A DNA stretch of 48,770 bases, from the NCBI GenBank assembly GCA_945861885.1, contig CAMAVR010000023.1, positions 1 to 48,770 on the forward strand. Direction: 5' to 3'. The position numbers and the translations under genes were made by a program. Each line of letters begins with the position of its first letter. Positions within the stretch are counted from its first letter, which is position 1. The notes under the pieces were generated by a model, which made no database searches, was not told the DNA's origin, and saw only the letters and a program-made list of their open reading frames with translations. The stretch comes from Nannocystis exedens. GTDB taxonomy: Bacteria; Myxococcota_A; Polyangia; Polyangiales; Polyangiaceae. Positions 36,993 through 45,460 of this stretch are shown here, piece by piece.

Positions 36993-37946
36993 GTGGACGT
37001 GACAATCGGAACAGCGTGCGGGAAGGTAATTCTTTTTGGCGAACATGCCGTCGTGCACGGTGTGCCAGCCATCGGGCTCGGAATCGACCGCGGCGCGCAA
37101 GCCAAAGTGCGGCCCGCCAGTGACGGCCTAAATCGCCTACGCATCGCTCAGTGGGCGATCGACGTGACCGAGACTGACGATCACTCGTTAGCAAGAGCAT
37201 TCCGCGCCGTGCTTGGTGAAGGCGAACAGGCGCAGGCGATCGACGTCGAGGCGTCGTCCGATCTCCCGCCAGGGGCCGGTTTAGGCTGCTCCGCGGCGAT
37301 GGGCGTCGCACTCGTGAGAGCGCGTCACCCGAATGCGTCGCTGGCCGAAGTGGTCGATCGAGCGATGGCCTGGGAGCGTATTTTTCACGGCAATCCATCG
37401 GGAATCGACGCGGCGATTGCGGCGCAGGGCGGGGGAGTATTGTTTTCGCGCGGGGCCGGCGCAACGCCGATTCGGATTCGCGGCGAGCTCATTTTGTGCG
37501 TCGCCAACAGCGGCATCGGGTCGAGCACAAAGAGTATGGTCGAAGCGGTCGCGGCGCTGCATCGCGCAGAGTCGTCGCGCATCGGGCCGATCTTCGAAGA
37601 AATAGGGGCAATCGTAGCGCTCGGCGGCCGCGCTCTCGAAGTGGGCGATTCGCACGCAGTCGGCGCTCTGATGGATCGCAATCACAATCTGCTCAAACAG
37701 CTCGCGGTGTCGATTCCCGAGCTCGATGCAATGTGCAGCATCGCGCGGGGCCGCGGCGCTTTGGGCGCGAAACTAACTGGCGCTGGAGGCGGCGGGTGCG
37801 TCGTCGCCCTCGCTCCAAATCACGAAGTGGCGAGCAACATTACCGAAGGCTGGGGCGCCATGGGGCTCGACGCGTTCGTGACGATCGTTTCGGCGGTGTC
37901 AACGAGCGCGCATCGCGCATCGCCTGCGGTCGAGGCGAGCCTGTGA
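36993..37946 (+). CDS. mvk: Mevalonate kinase
   Basis: 317 residues beginning with GTG behind GGAGG (36980-36984). GHMP kinase motifs: GKVILFGEHAVV (10-21), PPGAGLGCSAA (92-102) as the ATP loop, GNPSGID (133-139) and GAKLTGAGGGG (258-268). It phosphorylates mevalonate. The stop overlaps the next start as GTGA, so decarboxylase translation is coupled. Confidence 0.93.
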   Translation: MDVTIGTACGKVILFGEHAVVHGVPAIGLGIDRGAQAKVRPASDGLNRLRIAQWAIDVTETDDHSLARAFRAVLGEGEQAQAIDVEASSDLPPGAGLGCSAAMGVALVRARHPNASLAEVVDRAMAWERIFHGNPSGIDAAIAAQGGGVLFSRGAGATPIRIRGELILCVANSGIGSSTKSMVEAVAALHRAESSRIGPIFEEIGAIVALGGRALEVGDSHAVGALMDRNHNLLKQLAVSIPELDAMCSIARGRGALGAKLTGAGGGGCVVALAPNHEVASNITEGWGAMGLDAFVTIVSAVSTSAHRASPAVEASL

Positions 37947-38935
37947 GCGAACGGCGCGACTGCGAGCAAGTCGTAACGGCCGTAGCGCACCCGAACATCG
38001 CGCTCGCAAAGTATTGGGGGAAGCGCGCCGGCCAAGGTAACTTCCCCGCGGTGCCGAGCCTGTCGGTGACGTTGTCGGGGATGAGCACGACAACGCACGT
38101 TCAATTTGATCGCACGCTTGCCGCCGATAGCGTCATGATCAACGGCGAGGCGCAGTACGATAGTCGTGTCGTCGCGCTCCTCGACCGCGTGCGCGCAGCT
38201 GCCGAATTTAGGCTGTTCGCGCGCGTTGTGTCGGTCAACGATTTTCCGACGGCGAGCGGTCTCGCATCGAGCGCATCTGGGTTCGCGGCGCTCGCCCTTG
38301 CAGCGACCCACGCGGCCACTCTCGAATGGGACGCCGCGCGCATCAGCGATTTGGCAAGGCGAAGTTCGGCGAGCGCGGCACGAAGTATTTTCGGCGGGTT
38401 TGTCGAGCTCGATGCGGGCCAAGAGTCGGGCGACGAGCGGAACATGTTGGCGGCCAAACAGGTTGCGCCAATCGACTACTTGCCGCTCACTGTTTTAGTT
38501 TGCGTCACGACGGAGCAAAAAAAGAGCATCGGGTCGACCGACGCGATGACAAAAACGGCTCAAAAAAGCCCATTTTACGACGCGTGGCTCCGCGATGCGC
38601 CCGCCATCCACGCGTCGCTAAAAAGTGCGCTCCTAGCGCGCGATCGTCAGCTGCTCGGCGAGCTAACCGAGGCGAGCACATGGGCTATGCACGCGACCGC
38701 GATGGCAGCCGGCATTGTTTATCTCAGAAGCGCTACGATCGATGCGATCGAGTGCGTGCGATCTCTTCGCGCATCAGGCACCGCTGCTTACATGACAATG
38801 GACGCCGGCCCGCACGTCAAAGTGTTCACCGCACCCGAAGATGCGCCGCGCGTGAAGCGAGAGCTCGCAGCGGTAAACGGCGTTTTGCGCGTGATCGAAA
38901 CGCAGCCAGGCGAAGGCGCTCGCAACCTTCTATGA
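37943..38935 (+). CDS. mvaD: Diphosphomevalonate decarboxylase
   Basis: 330 residues from a GTG overlapping the mvk stop by four bases. Family sequence: AHPNIALAKYWGKR (15-28), NDFPTASGLASSASGF (99-114), SIFGGFVELD and a catalytic-region block MDAGPHVKVF, in which relatives usually have Asn for this His. The enzyme uses ATP to convert diphosphomevalonate to IPP with loss of CO2. Its stop overlaps the next start as ATGA. Confidence 0.93.
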   Translation: MSERRDCEQVVTAVAHPNIALAKYWGKRAGQGNFPAVPSLSVTLSGMSTTTHVQFDRTLAADSVMINGEAQYDSRVVALLDRVRAAAEFRLFARVVSVNDFPTASGLASSASGFAALALAATHAATLEWDAARISDLARRSSASAARSIFGGFVELDAGQESGDERNMLAAKQVAPIDYLPLTVLVCVTTEQKKSIGSTDAMTKTAQKSPFYDAWLRDAPAIHASLKSALLARDRQLLGELTEASTWAMHATAMAAGIVYLRSATIDAIECVRSLRASGTAAYMTMDAGPHVKVFTAPEDAPRVKRELAAVNGVLRVIETQPGEGARNLL

Positions 38936-39861
38936 AAGTGATCGCGCCCGGCAAAGTCTTGTTCACCGGCGCCTATGCCGTGATCGAAGGTGCGCCGGCG
39001 ATTGTGATCGCCGTCGATCGCTACGCGAAAGCCGATTCAACGGCGCGTATCGCGTCGCCATCCGCAGAAATTCGTGCAGCGTTCGGCTCCGAACTGGCAC
39101 CAAAAGTCGATAGTATGCCGCTGTACGAAAGCGGGACGAAGATCGGTCTCGGCTCGAGTGCCGCGGCGCTCGCGGCAGCACTCGGTGCCGATGCGGCAAG
39201 CCGCGGCGAAGATTTACTCAATCGCGCCACGCGCGACCGTTTGTTCGAGCAGGCGCGAGCGGCTCACGCGGCGGGGCAAAAAGGGGGGAGCGGGGTCGAT
39301 ATCGCGGCGAGCATTTATGGAGGCGTCAATCGTTACCAGGTAGCGAAAGACGGAACGGCGAACATTGAGCCGTTTGCGCTGCCAGAATCGCTAGTTTTCA
39401 GCGTCTATTGGAGCGGCGTCAGCGCCCGGACGGTCGACCTTCGAGCCGCCGTCGATGCGCTCAGGAGTCAATCGTCGGTCGTTTGGAATGCGATTTTTCG
39501 TGATTTATCGGGCGAATCGTTCGCTGCGTGCGACGCGCTGGCCGCGGGTGACGTCCCGAAGTTTATCCTGGCTGCAACCCGCTTCGAAATGGCCCTCGCG
39601 AAGCTCGGCGACGCCGCCAATGCTCCAATCGTCCCCCCGTCATTTCGGGCACTAAATGCGATAGCGCAGCGAGAATCGGCCGTTTTTTTCCCCTCCGGCG
39701 CCGGGGGGGGCGACATCGGTATCTTTTTAGGGACCCGTTGCGAATCGGTAACGTTCAAAGAAGAGGCGAAGCATCTCGACATGCGGCGCATTCCCTTGCA
39801 CATTGACTCGCTCGGCGTGCGAGTGGTTTCTTCGCGCTCGCCGTCCGCGAAAGTCAACTGA
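38932..39861 (+). CDS. mvaK2: Phosphomevalonate kinase (GHMP type)
   Basis: 309 residues from an ATG that overlaps the mvaD stop. GHMP features: IAPGKVLFTGAYAVIEG at the N-terminus, KIGLGSSAAALAAAL as ATP loop, GGSGVDIAASIYGG, and a Gly-rich PSGAGGGDIGIFLG near the C-terminus. Its position in the operon and the presence of separate mevalonate kinase and decarboxylase genes assign it to the phosphomevalonate step. Confidence 0.9.
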   Translation: MKVIAPGKVLFTGAYAVIEGAPAIVIAVDRYAKADSTARIASPSAEIRAAFGSELAPKVDSMPLYESGTKIGLGSSAAALAAALGADAASRGEDLLNRATRDRLFEQARAAHAAGQKGGSGVDIAASIYGGVNRYQVAKDGTANIEPFALPESLVFSVYWSGVSARTVDLRAAVDALRSQSSVVWNAIFRDLSGESFAACDALAAGDVPKFILAATRFEMALAKLGDAANAPIVPPSFRALNAIAQRESAVFFPSGAGGGDIGIFLGTRCESVTFKEEAKHLDMRRIPLHIDSLGVRVVSSRSPSAKVN

Positions 39862-39863
39862 TT

Positions 39864-41201
39864 ATGGCTCGAACCTCACGTTTGCCAGGCTTTTACAAAG
39901 TTACAGTCGATCAACGCCGTTCGCTCATGAGCGACGTGACGGGGGTTGACGCCAACACGATCGGTGCCTCGCTCGACGGCGGCGGCCTCGATGCCGAAAC
40001 GGCCGATAAATTCGTCGAAAATGTGCTCGGAACATACGCGCTGCCGTATGGCGTTGCGCTCAATGTCCGGGTCAACGGCCGCGATTACGTCGTGCCGATG
40101 GTGGTCGAAGAGCCGAGCGTGGTAGCCGCCGCATCAAACGCCGCGAAGATGGTCCGCGTCGGAGGAGGGTTCAAAGCCGACGTCGACGCGCCGGTGATGA
40201 TCAGCCAAATTCAGCTCACCAGCGTGAAAGACGCACCGGCCGCGCGCGCCCGCATTATGGCGGCCTACGAAGAGATTGTGGCGGTCGGAAATAGAGCAAT
40301 TTCAGGGCTAGTTGCGCGGGGAGGCGGGGTGCGCGGGCTCGAAGTGCGGACACTCGGTTCCGCCGCCGACGCGATGATTGTGGTGCACGTCCTCGTCGAT
40401 TGCCGCGACGCGATGGGGGCAAATCTCGTCAATTCGGTCGCCGAAGCGGTCGCCGATCGCCTTGCCGAGCTCGCAAATGGCAAAGTAGGGCTGCGCATTT
40501 TGTCGAATCTTTGCGATCAACGGTGCGTGCGCGTTCGGTGCCTCGTTCCGGCGGACGTGCTAGCGACCGACGATATGTCGGGCGAAGAGGTGATCGACGG
40601 CATTCTTAACGCATCGCGTTTCGCCGAGCTCGATCCGTATCGTGCCGCGACGCACAATAAAGGGATCATGAACGGCGTCGATGCCGTCGTCATCGCAACG
40701 GGGAACGACTGGCGCGCGACCGAAGCAGGGGCGCATGCATTCGCGGCGCGAAGCGGCCAGTACGGCCCGCTTGCCATTTGGCGTCGTTCCGAAGCGGGCG
40801 AATTAGCCGGTTTTTTGGAGCTTCCGTTAGCTCTCGGCACGGTCGGCGGTACGCTTAGAGTGCACCCCGCGGCACGACTCTCGCTTGAGCTGCTCGGCGT
40901 TCAAGATGCGGGCGAGTTGGCGATGATCGCAGCGTCGCTCGGGCTTGCGTCAAATTTGGCCGCGGTTCGCGCTCTCGCGACCGATGGCATTCAGCGCGGT
41001 CACATGGCACTGCACGCGAGGTCGGTGGCCGTTGCAGCGGGGGCGGTCGGCAAACTCGTCGAGCGTGTCGCCGCGCTCATCGTTGAGGCGCGCGACATTA
41101 CAGTGGAGGGGGCGAGGCGCGCAATTGACGCGCTCGCGCATGCAGAATCGGTGGCCGATGTTGGTGGCCAAATGTCAACAAAAAAGGCACCAAGCCCGTG
41201 A
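39864..41201 (+). CDS. mvaA: Hydroxymethylglutaryl-CoA reductase, class II-like
   Basis: 445 residues, two bases after the kinase stop. Landmarks: ENVLGTYALPYGVA, EEPSVVAAASNAAKM (catalytic Glu), DAMGANLVNSV, THNKGIMNGVDA (catalytic Lys), GTVGG and GHMALHAR (catalytic His). No membrane segments are present, so it is a soluble class II enzyme. It makes mevalonate, the first committed step. HMG-CoA synthase is not in this window, so its gene must be elsewhere. Confidence 0.94.
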   Translation: MARTSRLPGFYKVTVDQRRSLMSDVTGVDANTIGASLDGGGLDAETADKFVENVLGTYALPYGVALNVRVNGRDYVVPMVVEEPSVVAAASNAAKMVRVGGGFKADVDAPVMISQIQLTSVKDAPAARARIMAAYEEIVAVGNRAISGLVARGGGVRGLEVRTLGSAADAMIVVHVLVDCRDAMGANLVNSVAEAVADRLAELANGKVGLRILSNLCDQRCVRVRCLVPADVLATDDMSGEEVIDGILNASRFAELDPYRAATHNKGIMNGVDAVVIATGNDWRATEAGAHAFAARSGQYGPLAIWRRSEAGELAGFLELPLALGTVGGTLRVHPAARLSLELLGVQDAGELAMIAASLGLASNLAAVRALATDGIQRGHMALHARSVAVAAGAVGKLVERVAALIVEARDITVEGARRAIDALAHAESVADVGGQMSTKKAPSP

Positions 41202-41232
41202 CTCGACGCGCAAATTGGCGTAGCGTCTCGGT

Positions 41233-42408
41233 GTGTTTTCGGTGTCGAACAGAAGTGTGAATCAGGGCGGTAGCGCCGATGGTTCCAGTTCAGCAAAATT
41301 GCCTGAGTCGGTCGACCACACCGATCCAAGTCGCGATTTGGCCGGCGTTCTGCACGACGTATCAAATTCACTGACAGTGCTCCTCGGGTGGATTGGCGAA
41401 GCGCGGACGAAAGGCGCGACGCGTGAGTCGGTCGACTACGCACTTCAGCTCGTCGAGCAGCGCGCACGAATGGCGCGTGACATCGCTCGCCACGCAATCG
41501 GCGCATCAAGTCTTAGCAGTAGCACCGTGCTCGATAGCGACGACGACGAAATGGGGCGAGTCGTCGCCGAGATGGTCGATGCACTGGCCGTCGAAGCCGA
41601 GCGAGCCGAGGTGCGGATTGTGCTTCGAGGCGAATCGGCAGTTCGAGTTCGCGGCCCGGTGACAATTTCGCAAGTCCTCACAAACGTCGTGCTCAATGCG
41701 CTCGCATTTTCGCCACCCGGTGGAGTGATTCGCATTCGCCTATCAAGCGTCAACGGCGAAGCGCAGGTCGAAGTATCGGACGACGGCCCAGGCATCGCGA
41801 CCGAGATGCGGCAGCAGTTATTCGAAGGCGGCTCAACACGCAAAGGCGGCGCGGGGATCGGCCTTCGCTACGCGCGTTCGCTAGCGCGATCGTCCGGCGG
41901 TGACTTAGAGTTGGCGGCGCACGGCGGTTCAAAAACGGTGCGTGGAGCAACGTTCATGTTGAGGTGGCCAAGCAGCGGCGCCGCGGCCCCGCAGCGTCCG
42001 TCAGCCGCGCGCATAAACACGCATCAGCTGTCGGGGAAGCGCGTCCTTGTGGTTGAAGACGACGACGACGTGATCTCTCTTCTCGAAACGGCGCTCGAAG
42101 CGCGCGGCGCAGAAGTTGTTGTCGCACGCACAGCGGCTGATATCTCAATCCCAAAAGATCGCCGCTTCGATGTCGCATTGATCGACCTCTCGCCCATCAT
42201 AGACGACGTGCCAGGGGCTCTCGCGGCGGTGCGCCTAGGCTCCCCGTCAGTCGCCATTGTCGCCATGACCGGGAATGTCAATGGCCTCCCCGACGCAATC
42301 GCCCGAGATCTAGGCGGCTGCGTGCGAAAGCCGTTCGATGTAGCCGAAGTGGTCGCTGCCATCTCAAATGCGATGGGTGGGCGAGCGCAAAAGCACGTCA
42401 GTCCTTGA
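41233..42408 (+). CDS. Sensorless hybrid histidine kinase with C-terminal receiver
   Basis: 391 residues from a GTG (a later GTG at 41242 is possible). There is no sensor or membrane segment. The phospho-acceptor helix is VLHDVSNSLTVLLGW with His41. The ATPase domain has the N box LTNVVLNALAFSPP, DDGPGI and GGAGIGLRYARSLA. The C-terminal receiver starts KRVLVVEDDDDV with the phospho-acceptor Asp in VALIDLS, then AMTGN and the conserved Lys in VRKPFD. A soluble two-component protein; its input must come from a partner. It begins 31 bases after HMG-CoA reductase, so it may be co-transcribed. Confidence 0.88.
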   Translation: MFSVSNRSVNQGGSADGSSSAKLPESVDHTDPSRDLAGVLHDVSNSLTVLLGWIGEARTKGATRESVDYALQLVEQRARMARDIARHAIGASSLSSSTVLDSDDDEMGRVVAEMVDALAVEAERAEVRIVLRGESAVRVRGPVTISQVLTNVVLNALAFSPPGGVIRIRLSSVNGEAQVEVSDDGPGIATEMRQQLFEGGSTRKGGAGIGLRYARSLARSSGGDLELAAHGGSKTVRGATFMLRWPSSGAAAPQRPSAARINTHQLSGKRVLVVEDDDDVISLLETALEARGAEVVVARTAADISIPKDRRFDVALIDLSPIIDDVPGALAAVRLGSPSVAIVAMTGNVNGLPDAIARDLGGCVRKPFDVAEVVAAISNAMGGRAQKHVSP

Positions 42409-42432
42409 CAGCTCCCGCTTCTTAAGTAGATT
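42405..42432 (+). promoter_or_regulatory. Promoter of tRNA-Leu
   Basis: A perfect -35 TTGACA (42405-42410), overlapping the stop codon of the kinase gene, is followed after 16 bases by TAGATT (42427-42432). Transcription would begin near 42440, about 70 bases before the tRNA. Confidence 0.55.
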
Positions 42433-42507
42433 GCACCGCCTCCGTCCGGCAAATCGCAAGATAGGCAGTGCGGAGGAGGATGTGTCGGGTTTCCTGGCGT
42501 ATTCTGA

Positions 42508-42589
42508 GCGAGGGTGGCGGAATTGGCAGACGCACTAGCTTGAGGTGCTAGCGGGTAACACCGTGGGGGTTCAAGTCCCCCCCTTCGCA
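42508..42589 (+). tRNA. tRNA-Leu(GAG)
   Basis: 82 nt with the long variable arm of class II tRNAs. Acceptor GCGAGGG/CCTTCGC (one G-T pair), anticodon stem CTAGC/GCTAG with loop TTGAGGT (anticodon GAG), and T arm GGGGGTTCAAGTCCCCC. Discriminator A; the CCA end is not encoded. Confidence 0.96.
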
Positions 42590-42645
42590 CGTAGTTTCGG
42601 TAAGTAGGCATTAATAGAGGTTAGAGGCGCGACGTTCTGGGTTCT

Positions 42646-43908
42646 ATGCCCGGAATATCGCGCCTTTCTTCTGCCGCCCGCTCGTTCCTGCAGCTGGCCG
42701 TTTTTTCGTGTGCGGTTGCGGCATGCGGTACCGACTCCAATGGCTCTCCAGGGCTCTCCGGAGACGGAGCACCGTCGGCGGAGCCCAACGAGGCGCCAAA
42801 CGGAGCGCCCGAAAAAGAAGCGTCGTTTCCAAAAATCCCGAGTGGGAAGTACAAGAAATCGGCAAACATCGTCGCCGTCGTAACGCCAGGATCGACCGTG
42901 TCAACGCCGGCCGGCAAAGTGTCGCTCGCGACAAAAATTAGCGAATTTCTCCACGTGTTAGCAAGCGGCGTATGGTGGAAAACGATTAGCGCAGAGTACG
43001 ATCTGGGCGAAGTCGCAGGCCACCGCGTTGTGACCGGCGGTCCATGGGAAGGGTCTGCAAACGAAGACTCGATGACGGCGTACATCAGGGATGCCATCGA
43101 CGGTCCGCCCGATCAAAACAGCGTCTACATCCTCTACCTTCCGGAAGGCGTTTTCGAAGACGAATCTGTCTTTCTCGACGGCAGCTGCATTTACGATGGC
43201 CGTCACTCTTCGCGTAGCGGGCTCGTCTGGGGGATGGTGCAACGCTGCGGCTCCGCGGAGCCATGGCTCGACGAGTTAGACGAACTGACTTACGCAAGCT
43301 CGCACGAAATCATGGAATCGATCACCGATCCGGTTCCGCCATCGGGCATCGTAATTCCTGTTGACGATGAAACGCCGTGGAACGGTAGCGCGTGGGGTTG
43401 GGGCGGAGGCGAAAACGCCGACCTTTGCAACGGAACGCAAGTTCTCGAAAAAGGTTTCTATTTTACGCGCGTCTACAGCAATTCGGCGGCCGAAGCGGGC
43501 GGCGACCCGTGCATTCCCGCGGTGTCGGCTCCGTACTTTAACGTTCGCAGTCCTAAAGAATGGTATGCCGTCACGCCGGGCGGGTCGGTCGATATTCCGC
43601 TCACCGGGTGGTCGACTGATACGCTTCCGTCGTGGCGCCTGTTCGCGTATGGCTCGCTCGATGAAGATCTCGTCGGGCCGCATCATCAGGTGCTGCAGCT
43701 CAATTCCATCCTCATCGACAACATCGACGTGAGCACGCGCGAGGCGCCGATTTCAAGCGGCAAGAGCGTCACGATGCGCGTCACGGCGCCGAGCGACAGC
43801 AAATCGGGCGCGTTCAATGTGATTCAAGTCATCAGTCTGCTCAATACGCGATACGACGAGCTCAGCGGGCGGCTCCACCAGTGGCAGATCGGCATCTATG
43901 TGCCGTAA
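42646..43908 (+). CDS. EXORDIUM-like lipoprotein
   Basis: 420 residues; lipobox VAAC with Cys27 and a Pro/Glu/Asn-rich linker to about residue 60. The middle block SHEIMESITDP (219-229; His220-Glu221), followed by GWGGGENADLC (251-261), matches bacterial relatives of plant EXORDIUM/phosphate-induced proteins, where a SHE-x-x-E-x-x-TDP segment and an E-x-x-D-x-C segment are conserved. Despite the His-Glu pair it lacks a full HExxH, so proteolysis is not shown. A C-terminal beta-sandwich region of ~120 residues follows. It is a predicted surface lipoprotein of unknown role. Confidence 0.65.
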   Translation: MPGISRLSSAARSFLQLAVFSCAVAACGTDSNGSPGLSGDGAPSAEPNEAPNGAPEKEASFPKIPSGKYKKSANIVAVVTPGSTVSTPAGKVSLATKISEFLHVLASGVWWKTISAEYDLGEVAGHRVVTGGPWEGSANEDSMTAYIRDAIDGPPDQNSVYILYLPEGVFEDESVFLDGSCIYDGRHSSRSGLVWGMVQRCGSAEPWLDELDELTYASSHEIMESITDPVPPSGIVIPVDDETPWNGSAWGWGGGENADLCNGTQVLEKGFYFTRVYSNSAAEAGGDPCIPAVSAPYFNVRSPKEWYAVTPGGSVDIPLTGWSTDTLPSWRLFAYGSLDEDLVGPHHQVLQLNSILIDNIDVSTREAPISSGKSVTMRVTAPSDSKSGAFNVIQVISLLNTRYDELSGRLHQWQIGIYVP

Positions 43909-44032
43909 GGTGGTCAATTCGGGCAAGGCGAACGCAATCGTCCGCCGTGATCACATTGTGCGCCAAGAGTAACGGCTTTTTCACGGAATTGTTGTCGCCG
44001 CGGAGATGCACTCAACGATAGCAATTGAGTTG

Positions 44033-44863
44033 ATGCATAAACTCACGCTCGGCTTGTTCCTTGTTCTGGCCGCCTCCGCATGCGGGCCGCTGCCACCTGA
44101 CGTAGCGGTCGACCCGCGGCACCCGACGCCGACAGATGGTTCGACCACTCCACCGGCGGCGACAGAGCCGGCTCCAGGCTCGACGATCGTACCGAGCGAC
44201 CGCCCTATTGTCGATCCGCCGGAAGGCGCGGGTGCGCAGCCCCCACCGCCATCGACCGCGGGTCAACCGCCCCCCGCGCCGCCACCAGGGGGTGAGCCGC
44301 CTCCCCCCGGCGGGCAGCCGGGCATCGAGCCGATCGACCAGACGATTCAACGCGACCTATGCCCAGGCGCATACAGTGGTCGCCGCGTGTCGAAAACATT
44401 TGGCAGGCTAGATGGCGAGCTCGTCGCGATTGCGCTGCCGCGCAAATGGAAGCCGGGGTGCCGCCATGATCGCAGTCATGTGCATCTCGTCGTACTCGTC
44501 GACTTAGAGAGCTACGATATCGCCATAAACGTCGATGGTGTGATGGCCGAAATCGACGCCGCAATGCCCGGTCAAACATGGGATCAGGGGTGGCACACCG
44601 ACGTAAATCTCGATTATCCCTCAAGTCTCGGCGTCCACTCAAACGATTTCCGAGGCACCGAGGGGGCCGAGAGCACCGCCAAGCGGATTGAAGCGGAGCT
44701 TGTGACGACGAGCACAATCTCTGTTTTCGGGACAGGCTACGGGCCAGAAGGGGCGCACAACGTTCACCGTCGCGGCCGAAATCACGACGGCGCTCTGGTG
44801 CTCAATCCAAAGGCGCCGAAAGCACGAATGCTCCTGTTTTCGTTCGAGAACAGGTCTTTTTAA
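44033..44863 (+). CDS. Hypothetical lipoprotein with long Pro-rich linker
   Basis: 276 residues from the ATG at 44033 (an ATG at 44006 would add nine). Lipobox ASAC with Cys17. About 90 residues of Pro/Gly/Ala linker follow, then a ~170-residue domain rich in His and Asp (CRHDRSHVHLVVLVD, GVHSNDFRGTEG). I do not recognise the domain. The long linker suggests it reaches across a surface layer. Confidence 0.6.
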   Translation: MHKLTLGLFLVLAASACGPLPPDVAVDPRHPTPTDGSTTPPAATEPAPGSTIVPSDRPIVDPPEGAGAQPPPPSTAGQPPPAPPPGGEPPPPGGQPGIEPIDQTIQRDLCPGAYSGRRVSKTFGRLDGELVAIALPRKWKPGCRHDRSHVHLVVLVDLESYDIAINVDGVMAEIDAAMPGQTWDQGWHTDVNLDYPSSLGVHSNDFRGTEGAESTAKRIEAELVTTSTISVFGTGYGPEGAHNVHRRGRNHDGALVLNPKAPKARMLLFSFENRSF

Positions 44864-44875
44864 AAAGTAAAGACC
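44853..44875. terminator. Possible two-way terminator
   Basis: GGTCTTT/AAAGACC, a 7-bp stem around a nine-base A/T-rich loop, spans the lipoprotein stop codon and lies just downstream of tRNA-Lys on the other strand, where a T-run precedes and accompanies the hairpin. Confidence 0.4.
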
Positions 44876-44897
44876 GCACTCCGTCTCAGAAAAATTT

Positions 44898-44973
44898 TGG
44901 TGGGCCGGCCGGGACTCGAACCCGGGACCTACGGATTAAAAGTCCGCAGCTCTACCAACTGAGCTACCAGCCC
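44898..44973 (-). tRNA. tRNA-Lys(UUU)
   Basis: 76 nt including an encoded CCA. Acceptor GGGCTGG/CCGGCCC (one G-T pair), D arm GCTCAGTTGGTAGAGC, anticodon loop CTTTTAA (anticodon TTT), T arm CCGGGTTCGAGTCCCGG. Unlike the other two tRNAs in the window, its 3' CCA is genomic. Confidence 0.96.
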
Positions 44974-45083
44974 AAAATTTGAGCTCGGGTCTATAGCGCC
45001 GAAGTCCCCACCTGGCCATCCAAAGATTACGAAAAAGAGCGCGACGACTGAATTCGGCCGCAATCAGCGCCGTATTGGTCTTC

Positions 45084-45413
45084 ATGAGCTCACGATTGGT
45101 AGCGACAGGCATTGTTTTCGCAGTCTTCTGCAGCGCGTGCGGTGCGGATTCGAAAAGCGATTCTGCGCAGCCCGCGTCCGAACACACCAAGCCGCAAGGG
45201 AATGCGGCGTCGACTCAGTGCGACGAAAAGGACGGCTATCTCTGGTGCGAGCGGATGGCGTCATGCCTCCGACTCGCCGAATACAGCGCCCCGCAATCGC
45301 TGTCGTTCAACGACTACTGCAGCGGCCGCGATGCAGAAGCCGATCAAACAGCGGCGGATGACATCGAGAAGGTAAGCCCGCTGCATCAACCAACAAACGA
45401 GGCGGTCGAATAA
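45084..45413 (+). CDS. Small Cys-containing lipoprotein
   Basis: 109 residues from the ATG at 45084. Signal ends FCSAC with Cys19. The mature part is polar and carries cysteines in CDEKDGYLWCERMASCLRL and DYCSG, spaced like a small disulphide-stabilised fold. No family is recognised. Convergent with the sctV-like gene. Confidence 0.55.
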   Translation: MSSRLVATGIVFAVFCSACGADSKSDSAQPASEHTKPQGNAASTQCDEKDGYLWCERMASCLRLAEYSAPQSLSFNDYCSGRDAEADQTAADDIEKVSPLHQPTNEAVE

Positions 45414-45460
45414 CGAGGATCGACTTCGAGGGATCGACGTCGATGATCGAAGTCGCTCGA

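Noticed and set aside
37496..37942. Long in-frame extension upstream of mvaD
   Set aside because: It lies inside mvk in another frame, is Arg-rich, and the GTG overlapping the mvk stop matches the family N-terminus.
44897..45083. Extra coding sequence between tRNA-Lys and the small lipoprotein
   Set aside because: Only short frames overlapping the tRNA are present, without signal, ribosome site or recognisable sequence.
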